From the NCBI GenBank assembly GCA_039812685.1, contig JBDIBB010000021.1:1-42029 (forward strand): DNA of 42,029 nt, read 5' to 3'. The stretch is from JBDIBB01 sp039812685. Its GTDB lineage: Bacteria > Acidobacteriota > Vicinamibacteria > Vicinamibacterales > JAFNAJ01. A program made the position numbers and the translations under genes. Below, piece after piece: positions 23,421 to 32,956 of this stretch (position 1 is its first letter; every line of letters starts with the position of its first letter). The notes under the pieces were generated by a model. The model was not told where the DNA came from. It worked only from the letters and a program-made list of their open reading frames with translations, and searched no databases.

Positions 23421-24638
23421 CTACGCCCAGTCGCGCACGCACGTCCGGTCGCCAATCCGGATTTCCCGCGGCGAATCGGGGTCGAGCGCCCACTTCATGC
23501 GCGCCAGCCCCTCGGTGACGTCGTTCATCGTCCCCGAGTAGCTCAGACGCAGGTGGCCCTCCATGCCGAACTCGCGCCCCGGCACCGTGACGACCAGGGC
23601 CTTCTCGAGCAGCAGGTCGGCGAGCTTCACCGAATCGGTGGAGTAGGCGCTGAAGTCGGGCAGGCAGTAGAAGGTGCCCTCGGGTTTGTGGAGGCGGACG
23701 CGGGGAAACGAGTGCAGTTCGCGGACGATCGCGTCGCGCTGGTGCTGGATCTCGCGGCGCAGACTGTCGACGACGCCCTGATCGCCGGTGAGGGCCGCCT
23801 CGGCCCCGGCCTGGACGATGACCGAGACGCACGAGGTGGTCTGGGCCTGCACGTTGTTCATCACCGAGATGAGCTCGCGCGGGCCTGTCGCCCAGCCGAC
23901 GCGGTAGCCGGTCATCCCGTAGGTCTTCGCGACGCCGTTGATGACGATCAGGCGGCTGCTCTCGAGATCGCGGCTCGTGTACTTGTACGCCGAGACGATC
24001 GGCCGGCCGTCGAACATCAGCTTGTGGTAGATGTCGTCCATGATCGCCCAGATGCCGCGGCGCTCGCAGAACTCGACGATCTCGGCTATGAACTGCTCGG
24101 AGTAGACGACGCCCGACGGGTTGTTCGGGCTGTTGACGATGATGGCCTTGGTCTTCGGGCCCACCACCTTCTCGATGTCGGCCAGCAGCGGGTGGAAGGT
24201 ACCGTCGCTGGGCGTGACGACGACCGGCACGCCGTAGCACATGCGGATCATCTCGGGGTAGCTCACCCAGTAGGGCGCGAGGCAGATGACCTCGTCGTCC
24301 GGATCCAGCAGCGCATAGAGCGCGTTGTAGATCGCCTGCTTCGCCCCCGACGAGACGATGACGTTGGCCGGCGCCACCACCTTGCCGTAGTTCTCCTCCG
24401 TGTAGCGGATGATGGCCTTCTTCATCGAGGCCACGCCGCTGGTGGGCGTGTACTTCACGTCGCCCTGGGCCGTCCTGGCGATCGTGGCGAGGGTGGCCGC
24501 CATCGGCGCCGTGTTCTTCGGCTCGCCGATGCCGAGGTGGATCACCGGCTCGCCGAGTTCGCGCCGCCGGCGGGCTTCTTCGTTGAGGCGGAGCGTGGGC
24601 GACTCCGCGATGGATCGGGCCAGCGTGCTCAGGCTCAT
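23421..24638 (-). CDS. Class I pyridoxal-phosphate aminotransferase (aspartate aminotransferase-like)
   Basis: Cytoplasmic fold-type I aminotransferase of 405 residues. The PLP lysine is Lys238 in INGVAKTYGMTGYRVGW. Other family signatures are LGIGEP near the N-terminus, SSGAKQAIYNALYALLDP, APYWVSYPE, NSPNNPSG and the C-terminal arginine context GHLRLSYSG, which contacts the substrate carboxylate. It resembles the AspC/PatA branch that uses aspartate or related amino acids. A GGGAG Shine-Dalgarno lies just before the ATG, and a TAGAAT -10-like element lies on the minus strand at 24686-24681. It is divergent from the CBS-domain gene. Exact substrate is not determined. Confidence 0.92.
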   Translation of the reverse strand: MSLSTLARSIAESPTLRLNEEARRRRELGEPVIHLGIGEPKNTAPMAATLATIARTAQGDVKYTPTSGVASMKKAIIRYTEENYGKVVAPANVIVSSGAKQAIYNALYALLDPDDEVICLAPYWVSYPEMIRMCYGVPVVVTPSDGTFHPLLADIEKVVGPKTKAIIVNSPNNPSGVVYSEQFIAEIVEFCERRGIWAIMDDIYHKLMFDGRPIVSAYKYTSRDLESSRLIVINGVAKTYGMTGYRVGWATGPRELISVMNNVQAQTTSCVSVIVQAGAEAALTGDQGVVDSLRREIQHQRDAIVRELHSFPRVRLHKPEGTFYCLPDFSAYSTDSVKLADLLLEKALVVTVPGREFGMEGHLRLSYSGTMNDVTEGLARMKWALDPDSPREIRIGDRTCVRDWA

Positions 24639-24919
24639 GATGGCTCCCTGACGTGATGGTCGAGAACGGTGGACCGGAAGATTCTACATCGCGGCCCGCT
24701 GCCATGCGCGGCGCGGATGGCGCCCGGTCGATCCATTCTCCGATCCGGGGCTGGGCGCCACGCGCTGGCCGGTGCGGTCGCGCGGCCCGCGGTCGGGCTC
24801 CGCCCGGCCGCCGGCTTGCGCCGACCGTGGCCGTCGTGGTATCTCAGCGGCGTCCACCCAGTCTCGACAGTGAGGCGCGGCCCCGGCCGCAAGGGCCGCC
24901 ACACGCCCGGGAGGTGTCC
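24639..24919. promoter_or_regulatory. Divergent region between aminotransferase and CBS genes
   Basis: 281 bases with no supported gene. TAGAAT on the minus strand (24686-24681) is a candidate -10 for the aminotransferase. The CBS gene start is preceded by GGGAGG. Nothing else recognisable is seen. Confidence 0.35.
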
Positions 24920-25348
24920 ATGACGGTCAGGCAGATCATCGCCAGAAAGCCGGAGGTCTACGCCGTAGGTCCCAACGACACCGTCTTCGAGGCGTTGCGC
25001 GTGATGGCCGATCGCAACGTCGGCGCCGTGCTGGTCCTCGACGACACCAGGATCGTCGGCATCCTCTCCGAGCGCGACTACGCCCGGAAGGTGATCCTCC
25101 ACGGCCACTCGAGCCACCACCTGCACGTGGCCGACATCATGACCACCGAGGTGGTCAACGCCGACCCGGCCTGGAGTTCGCACGACTGCATGCGCATCAT
25201 GACCGAGCAGCGTATCCGGCACCTGCCCGTGATCGACGACGGGCGGCTGGTGGGCGTGGTGTCGATCGGCGACGTCGTGCGTTCGGTCGTCGAGGAGCAG
25301 GCGCACACCATCCGATCGCTCGAGCACTACATCTCGAGCGGCGGATAG
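24920..25348 (+). CDS. Two-CBS-domain protein
   Basis: Soluble 142-residue protein made only of a Bateman pair: CBS1 at about 8-64 (VGPNDTVFEALRVMADRNVGA) and CBS2 at about 72-130 (IMTEQRIRHLPVID). CBS pairs bind adenine nucleotides and usually sense energy state or regulate a partner enzyme or channel. No catalytic domain is attached. A GGGAGG Shine-Dalgarno decides the start. It is convergent with the large subtilase gene and divergent from the aminotransferase, so it appears monocistronic. Ligand and partner are unknown. Confidence 0.92.
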   Translation: MTVRQIIARKPEVYAVGPNDTVFEALRVMADRNVGAVLVLDDTRIVGILSERDYARKVILHGHSSHHLHVADIMTTEVVNADPAWSSHDCMRIMTEQRIRHLPVIDDGRLVGVVSIGDVVRSVVEEQAHTIRSLEHYISSGG

Positions 25349-25464
25349 GGCGCCGCACCCGGCCTGTCCGGGGCAGGATCCGCCCGCGGCGAGATCCATC
25401 GAGTGGCGCCGACCCGATCGCTGGCCGGCGCCGCTCGAAGCGGGCCTGCGCCGGGAACGACCTC

Positions 25465-28400
25465 TTACGGCAGCGGCACGGCCGTGGCGTTGGTGCCGCC
25501 GGCCCAGGCCTGGCCGTCCGTGCTGTTCCAGTAGAGCGCGCGCTCGACGACGATGCCGACGGCGTTGGTCGACTCGACGATGGCGCCGAACTCGCCCGTT
25601 GGCATCCGGTCGGGACCGAAGGTGAAGCGGGAGTTGCCGGCGACCGTCTCGGTGACGGTCGTCGTGGTGCCGTCAGGCCGCAGGAAGGTGATGCGCACCT
25701 GCGCGGCGGCGTTCGACGGGTTGGCGACGAGGATGTAGGTTTCGAAGGCGTGCGGGCCGCCGTTGCGCCCCTCGGCCAGGCCCCACCGCACCGCCGTCTG
25801 GGTGACGCCGAAGCTGTTGTGCGCCTCGTACCACGAGGTGAAGTCACCGCTCCAGTACATCGCGCGCTCCGAGATCACCGGCACCGTGGAGGTGACCGTC
25901 GTCGACACCTGGGCGTTGCGCAGCAGCGCCGGATTGCCGGCGAGCAGCGTGAAGCGCCCGAGCGCCACATCGTCGGCGACGGTCTCCACGTTCACCGTCA
26001 TGCGGCGCTCACCCGGCAGCGTGCCCTGCACCTGGATGACCCGACCGTCGTCGAGCAGGAACGTCAGGGTGAGGGTGGCGGCCGTCGTGCCGGGGTTGCC
26101 GATGAGGATGTACTCGTCGAAGAAGTCGCCGGTGGCGCCCTCGGCGTGGAACCAGGTGGTGGCCAGGGCCGGGACGCCGGCCGATTCGTGGCCCCCGGCC
26201 CAGAACGGCACCTGTCCGAAGTACATGGCGCGCTCGGCGATGACCGGCACGTCGGCCTCCACCACGATCGAGAAGGCCCGATCGACGAGGGTCGCGTAGT
26301 CGCCGGCCCAGATCGTCTTGCGGGCGTGGGCGGCCACGGGGACGACGACCTCGACCGGGGCGGCGCCGGCGGCATCGAGCAGGAAGGTCACGGTGACCTG
26401 GGCGGGCGTGTCGGTGGCGTTGGCCAGCAGGACGTAGGTGTCGAAGAAGCCCTGGGAGCCCTCCGCGAAGTACCACTTCGTGCGGGGACCGTCGACCGCC
26501 GACCCACCGTGGCCACCGTAGTAGCCAGCGCGGTCCCAGAACATCGTCCGCTCGACGATCAGCGGCGCGCCGCCAGGCGACTTCACCACGGTGGACACGG
26601 CAGCAGCCTCGAGCCCGGGCACGTCGTTCACGCGGATGATCCGTTGCGCTTTCGGCCCCAGCGGTACCGTCATCGAGTGCGTCTGGCCTTCGTCGTTCAG
26701 GAAGGTCACCTCCGCGTTGACGGGGGCGTCGTTGGGGTTCGCGACGGCGATGTCGAGATCGAAGAACGGGCCGGTGGCGCCCTCGGCCAGGTAGTAGGTG
26801 CGTTCGGTCGGCGGCTGCGTGATCGTCAGCGTCGCACCGCCCACCACGATCGTGGCCTGCCGTGCCTGGCCCGACGCGTTGGCCGCGACGATGATCCCGA
26901 AGGCGCCGGTGCCGACGCCGGAGGCGGGCGTCGTGATGGCGGCCCATGGGGCTGAGGACGCCGCCAGCCAGCCGCAGCCTGGCGCCGTGGTCACGGCGAT
27001 CGACGTCGAGGCGCCGCCCGCCGGCGCATTGAAGGTTGCCGGCGTGACCGCAAACGAGCAGGCCGCCGTTGTCTGCACCGAGCCGACGGCGCCGGCCGAC
27101 AGCGGGATGGCAAACGCAGCCGTCGACCCCAGCGCCGCGAGCGTCACCGGTGCCGGATCGGGTACCGCCGGCGCGCGCACCACCCACTGCACCTGCGCCG
27201 AGGCGCCTGCGGCCACCGTCGGCAGGCTGCGCGCCAGCGGCGTGGACGGATCCACCGTGTAGCCGGGAGGCAGCGTCAGCGTCGCCGTGCCGCCCGCCAC
27301 GGGTAGCGCCGGCGCCGTCGCGGGGTTGGCGAAGGTCGCCGTCACCAGGAACAGGGCGCCCGCGCCCACCTGGCCTGGCGCGATCAGCGTCGCGGCGAGC
27401 TGGGGCGGCTGCGCCGGCACGAACCCGCCCCCGTGCGCGAGCGCGTAGGCCGTGGCATCGCCCGCGCCGAACGTGTCGTTGCCCTCCACGGCCAGCACCA
27501 CGCCCTCGGCCGTGGCCGAGGCTACCTGCTCCACGTTGTCGACGGTGGACGCCGACGAGGCGCGCAACTGCCCGCCGGCGAGCGCGTAGAGCCGCAGGTC
27601 GAGGTTCTTCAGCGGCGGCGTCGAGGTGAAGGTGACCGGCCGGTTCCAGACCAGCGTCGCCTTCGTGGCAGCAGCCGACGAGCGGAGGTAGAACCGGCGG
27701 GCGCCGGCCGTCGCGATCTCGCCGACCGTGACGCCGCCACGCTCGGCGTAGGCGCGCGCCGCGTCCACGTAGCCCCAGCCCCAGTCGGGATCCCAGCCCG
27801 GCGCGCCGCGGTCCTCGGCCGAGTTGATCAGCACCGCCCTGATGGCCAGCGGCTTGTCGTCCTCGGCGATGGCTGGGGCGCCCAGGTCGGGCGTGTCCCA
27901 GAGCAGCGCCGCGAGCCCCGACACCACCGGCGCGGCAAGGCTGGTGCCGACGGCGGCGTACGGCTCATCGCTACCGGTGGTGACGCCACCCAGGTAGCCG
28001 GTGGTGAACAGGCCGTATCCCGGCGCGACGAGGTCGGGCTTCTTCCGCAGCGCGATGCCGTTCCGCGGTCCCATCGCCGGGCCGCGGGCGCTGCCGGACC
28101 ACACCTGATCGTCGGCGCGGCTGTCGCTGTGGTTCGTATCGGTGGCGCCGACGCTCAGCACGTTGTAGGCGATGCCCGGGCTCTCGACGCTCTGTGCGGA
28201 AGGACCGAGGTTGCCCGCCGCCACGACCATGACTTTGTGCGCCGTTGCGACCACGGCGTCGAAGAACCGTGCGGCGTCCTCGTGATCGTAGGGATCCTCG
28301 TCGAGGTCAGGGTTCTCAGGGGGGCTCAGGTAATAGGTGACCGCGCCGAGGCTGGCGTTGATCACCTCGGGCGCGTCGTCGCCGAGGCCCAGCGCCATTT

Positions 28401-29274
28401 CCGCGCCGCTGATCACATCCGAGTCGAAGTGGCCAGGATCTGTGAACGCCTTCACGTTGATCAGCTTGCGCAGACCCGGGACGACGCCCTTGAGCTCCGC
28501 ATGGCCGGACCAGCCCGCGCTGGCGATGACGCCGGCGACGGCAGTTCCATGGCCCACGAAGTCGTCCGGGCTGGTGGGATCCTCGAGGGGATTCTCCGGC
28601 CCACAGTCATCGTTCGGACAGGCCTGTGCGAGCGAGATCAGCGACACGATCCTGCCAGAGTCCGACAGCACTTTGAGGCCTGGGTGGTCCAGGAAGATGC
28701 CGGTGTCGATCATCGCCACGTCCACCGACCCCGCGGTGATGCCCGCGTTGCCGAACGCCGCCAGGCCGAGCGTGGCCGGCAGCGTGCTCAGCAGCGGGCG
28801 GCGCTGCCTGTCCTCGCGCACCGAAACGACGTCCGGATGTCGTCGCAGCCGCGCGACGAGCTCCGGGGGCAGGATGGCGGAGAGGCCTGGCATCAGGCGG
28901 AAGCGATGGGTGACGCGCCCGCCGTGCGCCTCGACGAACGCCGCCACGCGGTCGCGGGCCGGGCGATGGCGGCGCTCGGCGTCGCGCAGCAGCGCGGCAT
29001 CGCGGCGGCCGCGCCAGGCGTTGCGCGTCTTACCGTCGGCGTGAGCGGCAAGCGGTCCGGACGTGGCGCGTGCGGCCAGCGCGGACGCGGCCGCATCGTC
29101 GGCCCGGACGAGAACGATCACGCGCGCGGGCGCGGTGGCGGGCGGCACCTGCGCGATGCCAACGGGCGCGGGGGCGGCCGCGACGAGCATCGCGGCGATC
29201 GCGATGGCCGGGGCACAGGCCTTCCCGGGTAGACGGAGCGGACGGGAACGCGGGGAACGCGGCGCGTACGGCAT
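25465..29274 (-). CDS. Secreted subtilisin-like (S8) protease with BACON domain and four C-terminal repeats
   Basis: Exported 1269-residue protease. A long, arginine-rich signal peptide ends near residue 42 (GIAQ). An inhibitor-I9-like propeptide (about 45-155) follows. The S8 domain has catalytic Asp190 (AMIDTGI), His242 (GHGTAVAG) and Ser445 (GTSLAAP). A CARDB/DUF11-like beta region comes next (about 620-735), then a BACON-like domain (about 737-818, CSFAVTPATFNAPAGG). Four related repeats of about 105-125 residues start near 820, 930, 1037 and 1160. Each opens with an aromatic-x-AEG motif (YYLAEG, WYFAEG, WFHAEG, WGLAEG) and closes near an ERxM/L-W/F signature. The repeats probably mediate surface or substrate attachment. 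A perfect TATAAT lies 20 bases upstream. Gene ends convergently with the CBS gene. Confidence 0.92.
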   Translation of the reverse strand: MPYAPRSPRSRPLRLPGKACAPAIAIAAMLVAAAPAPVGIAQVPPATAPARVIVLVRADDAAASALAARATSGPLAAHADGKTRNAWRGRRDAALLRDAERRHRPARDRVAAFVEAHGGRVTHRFRLMPGLSAILPPELVARLRRHPDVVSVREDRQRRPLLSTLPATLGLAAFGNAGITAGSVDVAMIDTGIFLDHPGLKVLSDSGRIVSLISLAQACPNDDCGPENPLEDPTSPDDFVGHGTAVAGVIASAGWSGHAELKGVVPGLRKLINVKAFTDPGHFDSDVISGAEMALGLGDDAPEVINASLGAVTYYLSPPENPDLDEDPYDHEDAARFFDAVVATAHKVMVVAAGNLGPSAQSVESPGIAYNVLSVGATDTNHSDSRADDQVWSGSARGPAMGPRNGIALRKKPDLVAPGYGLFTTGYLGGVTTGSDEPYAAVGTSLAAPVVSGLAALLWDTPDLGAPAIAEDDKPLAIRAVLINSAEDRGAPGWDPDWGWGYVDAARAYAERGGVTVGEIATAGARRFYLRSSAAATKATLVWNRPVTFTSTPPLKNLDLRLYALAGGQLRASSASTVDNVEQVASATAEGVVLAVEGNDTFGAGDATAYALAHGGGFVPAQPPQLAATLIAPGQVGAGALFLVTATFANPATAPALPVAGGTATLTLPPGYTVDPSTPLARSLPTVAAGASAQVQWVVRAPAVPDPAPVTLAALGSTAAFAIPLSAGAVGSVQTTAACSFAVTPATFNAPAGGASTSIAVTTAPGCGWLAASSAPWAAITTPASGVGTGAFGIIVAANASGQARQATIVVGGATLTITQPPTERTYYLAEGATGPFFDLDIAVANPNDAPVNAEVTFLNDEGQTHSMTVPLGPKAQRIIRVNDVPGLEAAAVSTVVKSPGGAPLIVERTMFWDRAGYYGGHGGSAVDGPRTKWYFAEGSQGFFDTYVLLANATDTPAQVTVTFLLDAAGAAPVEVVVPVAAHARKTIWAGDYATLVDRAFSIVVEADVPVIAERAMYFGQVPFWAGGHESAGVPALATTWFHAEGATGDFFDEYILIGNPGTTAATLTLTFLLDDGRVIQVQGTLPGERRMTVNVETVADDVALGRFTLLAGNPALLRNAQVSTTVTSTVPVISERAMYWSGDFTSWYEAHNSFGVTQTAVRWGLAEGRNGGPHAFETYILVANPSNAAAQVRITFLRPDGTTTTVTETVAGNSRFTFGPDRMPTGEFGAIVESTNAVGIVVERALYWNSTDGQAWAGGTNATAVPLP

Positions 29275-29294
29275 CGATCGCTGGGAAAGCAGGG

Positions 29295-29300
29295 ATTATA
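29295..29300 (-). promoter_or_regulatory. Candidate -10 element of the subtilase gene
   Basis: Perfect TATAAT on the minus strand, 20 bases before the ATG at 29274. No good -35 is found at the usual distance, and no Shine-Dalgarno precedes the ATG. Confidence 0.5.
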
Positions 29301-29505
29301 GCGGCGAACGATTCCGCGCGGAGCCGGCTCGTCCGCGAGAAGACCGATCCTGTCAGTTGCGCGCGTCGCGCCGGCCCGCAGGGTGCGGGCGCCGGCAGGC
29401 CCCAAGCCGGATTGCGGAGGCCGGTGATAAGCTCACGGGTCGTCGCACTGCGGCGACGGCCCGGGAGACAGCCGCCCGTCCGCCATCCAGCCGCCGGACC
29501 TTGCC

Positions 29506-31740
29506 ATGACCGCCGATCAGATCACCCACGCCATCGACCTGCTCGCCCGGGGCATGTGGAACGACCCCTTCGCGCTGCTCGGCCCGCACGAGGAGCCCGC
29601 CGCCGACGGCACGCCGGGCCTCGTCGTGCGCACCATCCGTCCCGGCGCGACGGGCGTCGTCCTGCGGCCGCTGGATGCCGAGGGCCGTCGTGGCGAGCCC
29701 ATACCGATGACGCTGGCGCACCCCGCCGGCGTCTATCAGGTGCGCCTGCCCGGCGCGAGCCGCGATCTCGACTACCGCCTCGTCTACACGTGGGCCGACG
29801 GCACCTCGCTCGAGACCGCCGATCCCTACCGGTTCGGCCAGGTGATGGGAGGGCTCGACCTGCACCTGCTCGGCGAGGGCACGCACTATCGGTCGTGGGA
29901 GCGGCTCGGGTCGCGCTGCGCGATCGTCGACGGCGTGCCGGGCGTGGTTTTCGCCGTCTGGGCGCCCAGCGCGGATCGCGTGAGCGTGGTGGGCGACTTC
30001 AACGCCTGGGACGGCCGCGCGCACCCGATGCGGCGGCTGGTGCCCAACGGCATCTGGGAGCTGTTCGTTCCCGGGCTGCGGGCCGGCGAGCACTACAAGT
30101 ACGAGATCCGCGTGAGGGCGACGGGCCTGCCGATCCTCAAGGCCGATCCGTACGCGCGGCTGTGCGAAACGCCGCCGAAGACCGCGTCGGTGGTCTGGGA
30201 TGCGGGACCGTTCGCGTGGCGTGACGAGGAGTGGATCGCGCGGCGTGAGGCGGGACGCGCGTGGTTCGACCGGCCGATGGCGATCTACGAGGTGCACCTG
30301 AGCTCCTGGGTGATGCCGGAAGCGGAGGGCGGTCCGTACCTGTCCTACCGCGACCTCGCGCAGCGGCTCATCCCGTACGTGCGCGATCTCGGCTACACCC
30401 ACGTCGAGCTGCTGCCGGTGATGGAGCACCCCTACGGCGGATCGTGGGGCTACCAGGTGACGGGCTACTTCGCGCCCACGAGCCGCCACGGCACGCCCGA
30501 GGACTTCAAGTGGTTCGTCGACCAGTGCCACGTCAACGGCATCGGCGTCATCCTCGACTGGGTGCCGGGGCACTTCCCGAAGGACGCGCACGGGCTGGCG
30601 CGCTTCGACGGCACGGCGCTCTACGAGCACGAGGACCCGCGGCAGGGCGAGCACCAGGACTGGGGCACGCTCATCTTCAACTACGGGCGCCACGAGGTGC
30701 GCAACTTCCTCGTCAGCAACGCGCTGTTCTGGTTCGACGAGTTCCACGTCGACGGCCTGCGCGTCGACGCGGTGGCGTCGATGCTCTACCTCGACTACTC
30801 GCGCGAGCAGGGCCGCTGGGTGCCCAACCGCTACGGCGGCCGCGAGAACCTCGACGCCATCGACTTCGTGCGCCTGCTCAACGAGCAGGTGCTCACGCGG
30901 CACCCGGGCACGATGATGATGGCCGAGGAGTCGACGTCGTGGCCCGCCGTCAGCCGGCCGGCGTACACGGGCGGCCTCGGCTTCTCCTACAAGTGGAACA
31001 TGGGCTGGATGCACGACATCCTGGAGTACGTGCGGCAGGATCCCATCCACCGGCGCTGGCACCACAACCGCGTCACCTTCTCGATGCTCTACGCCTGGAG
31101 CGAGAACTTCGTCCTCCCCTTCAGCCACGACGAGGTGGTGCACGGCAAGGGATCGATGATCAACAAGATCCCGGGCGACACGTGGCAGAAGGCGGCGACG
31201 CTGCGCACGCTCTACGCGTACCACTACGCGCACCCGGGCAAGAAGCTGCTCTTCATGGGCAGCGAGTTCGCCATGTGGCGCGAGTGGAGCGAGCAGTCGG
31301 GCCTGCCCTGGGACGTCCTGCCGCACCCGCCGCATGCCGGCATCCAGCGCTTCGTGCGCGACCTGAACACGATCTACCGGCGCGAGCCGGCGCTCCACGA
31401 GATGGACTTCGAGCCTTCGGGCTTCCAGTGGATCGACGCCAACGACAACGAGAACAGCGTGTTCGCGTTCCTGCGGCGGGGCCGCGAAGCCGACGAGTTC
31501 CTCGTCTGCGCGCTCAACTTCACGCCGGTGCCGCGCGAGGGCTACCGGGTGGGCGTGCCCGCGGCCGGGCTCTACGAGGAACTGCTCAACAGCGACGCCG
31601 GGATCTACGGCGGCGGCAACCTCGGCAACGCCGGCGCGGTGACGACCGAACCGATTCCCGCGCACGGCCACCCGCAGTCGCTGCGGCTCCTGATCCCGCC
31701 GCTCGGCACGCTCTACCTGAAGTGGCGGCGCGGGGCCTGA
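29506..31740 (+). CDS. glgB: 1,4-alpha-glucan branching enzyme
   Basis: Forms alpha-1,6 branches in glycogen in the cytoplasm (GH13). The 744-residue product has an N-terminal beta domain, a CBM48 domain (about 130-225, VFAVWAPSADRVSVVGDFN) and the GH13 barrel. The nucleophile is Asp421 in GLRVDAVASM and the acid/base Glu474 in MMAEEST. Their 53-residue spacing equals that in the E. coli enzyme. The C-terminal beta domain is complete. No other glycogen gene (glgA, glgC, glgP) is in the window. The ATG at 29506 is taken because the protein-like N-terminus starts there. Confidence 0.96.
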   Translation: MTADQITHAIDLLARGMWNDPFALLGPHEEPAADGTPGLVVRTIRPGATGVVLRPLDAEGRRGEPIPMTLAHPAGVYQVRLPGASRDLDYRLVYTWADGTSLETADPYRFGQVMGGLDLHLLGEGTHYRSWERLGSRCAIVDGVPGVVFAVWAPSADRVSVVGDFNAWDGRAHPMRRLVPNGIWELFVPGLRAGEHYKYEIRVRATGLPILKADPYARLCETPPKTASVVWDAGPFAWRDEEWIARREAGRAWFDRPMAIYEVHLSSWVMPEAEGGPYLSYRDLAQRLIPYVRDLGYTHVELLPVMEHPYGGSWGYQVTGYFAPTSRHGTPEDFKWFVDQCHVNGIGVILDWVPGHFPKDAHGLARFDGTALYEHEDPRQGEHQDWGTLIFNYGRHEVRNFLVSNALFWFDEFHVDGLRVDAVASMLYLDYSREQGRWVPNRYGGRENLDAIDFVRLLNEQVLTRHPGTMMMAEESTSWPAVSRPAYTGGLGFSYKWNMGWMHDILEYVRQDPIHRRWHHNRVTFSMLYAWSENFVLPFSHDEVVHGKGSMINKIPGDTWQKAATLRTLYAYHYAHPGKKLLFMGSEFAMWREWSEQSGLPWDVLPHPPHAGIQRFVRDLNTIYRREPALHEMDFEPSGFQWIDANDNENSVFAFLRRGREADEFLVCALNFTPVPREGYRVGVPAAGLYEELLNSDAGIYGGGNLGNAGAVTTEPIPAHGHPQSLRLLIPPLGTLYLKWRRGA

Positions 31741-31992
31741 AGAGGCCACCCGGCCGCGTGCCTTCGCACCCGCTTCCGTCGCACCGCACCAGGCCCCGCC
31801 GTGCGCGGTCCGCGCGGGCCCCGTCGGGCGCGCGACGCCGCCTGCAGGCGGAGTGATCGCGATCGACGCCGTCGCCCCGGCAATCCGACTGAAGCCGAAT
31901 TCCGCCCGTCGAGCCGAAGGAACGCCCCCGCTCTGCCGGTCGTCTACTCCCGCCGGGCGGGAAACGCCGTTGCCAGCGCCGTGGAGGACACC

Positions 31993-32859
31993 ATGCGCCG
32001 TCTGCTGCAGTGGTCTGCTGTGTCGTGGATCGTGATGGTGGCGGCCATCGTCGCCCAGCCCGATCCGGCCGTCCGGCCGGCACCGCCTCAGACCTCGCCG
32101 GCACTGAGCGTCGGGCAGCAACGCGCCTTTCTCGCCTCGGCCCGCATCATCAGCTGGAAGGAGACGTCCAAGGGCGTGACGCGCCCGCTGAAGGTGGTGC
32201 TCTCCGACGGCACCCTCACCCATGCCGCGTCGTTCCAGCGCGTCGACATCTCGAAGCCCCGCGTCGCCGCTCCGGCCGGCGTCGAGCCGCGCTTCCGCGA
32301 TTACTACGGCTACAACATCGCGGCGCACCAGCTGGCGTGCCTGATCAACCGCTGCGATCTGGTGCCGGCCACCGTCGAGCGCCTGTGGCGCGGCGATCGC
32401 GGCGCGCTCTGCTGGTGGGTGGACGCCGTGGTGATGGACGAGGGAGAACGGCTGGCGGGTGGCATCGAGCCGCCCCGGCAGTTCGAGTGGGTGAAGCAGC
32501 AGTACCTCGGACGCGTGTTCACCGAGCTCACCGGCGACGCCGATCGCAACCAGACGAACATCCTGATCACCCAGGACTGGCGGATGGTGCTGATCGACTT
32601 CTCGCGCGCCTTCCGCCTGCACCACGAGCCGCGGCCCGCGCTCCTGGCCGTGCAGGGCATCGATGCCGACGTGCTCGAGGGCCTTCGGGCGCTGACCGGG
32701 GCACGGCTGGGGGAGGTGGCCGGCCGCTGGCTGTCGTCGCGCGAGATCGCGGCCGTGCTCGCCCGGCGCGACGGGATCCTCGCGCACCTCGACCGGTTGA
32801 TCGCGGCCAAGGGCTACGCGCAGGTGGTTTACCCGGTGGGTGAGACGGCCCGGCGCTAG
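31993..32859 (+). CDS. Exported PI3/4-kinase-like protein
   Basis: A 288-residue protein with an N-terminal signal sequence or membrane anchor (MRRLLQWSAVSWIVMVAAIVAQ) and a kinase-like body. The catalytic core resembles the phosphatidylinositol 3/4-kinase signature: DRNQTN at residues 184-189 (compare DRHxxN) and LIDFSRAF with Asp202 (compare HIDFG). Upstream, residues 106-130 (YGYNIAAHQLACLINRCD then LVPATV) match the helix that follows the ATP-binding lobe in bacterial members. A Lys67-containing strand precedes SDGTLTHAA. Catalytic Asp184, Asn189 and metal-binding Asp202 are present, so activity is possible. A GGAGG Shine-Dalgarno 5-10 bases upstream decides the start. The signal sequence is odd for an ATP-dependent enzyme. 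Substrate is unknown; a protein kinase of the Fam20/HipA-like kind is an alternative. Confidence 0.7.
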   Translation: MRRLLQWSAVSWIVMVAAIVAQPDPAVRPAPPQTSPALSVGQQRAFLASARIISWKETSKGVTRPLKVVLSDGTLTHAASFQRVDISKPRVAAPAGVEPRFRDYYGYNIAAHQLACLINRCDLVPATVERLWRGDRGALCWWVDAVVMDEGERLAGGIEPPRQFEWVKQQYLGRVFTELTGDADRNQTNILITQDWRMVLIDFSRAFRLHHEPRPALLAVQGIDADVLEGLRALTGARLGEVAGRWLSSREIAAVLARRDGILAHLDRLIAAKGYAQVVYPVGETARR

Positions 32860-32956
32860 CAGTCCGTGGTGGAAGTGCCGCGTCGCACCGAGACGGGCGC
32901 GGCGCAGGGGCTCTGCTACACTCCGCTGCGCCCGATCGCCCCCTGGGAGCCCGCCG

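Noticed and set aside
25349..25464. Terminator between the convergent CBS and subtilase genes
   Set aside because: Only short, imperfect inverted repeats were found and no T-run on either strand.
31741..31992. Possible riboswitch in the leader before the kinase-like gene
   Set aside because: Short resemblances to riboswitch cores did not extend to any paired conserved architecture.
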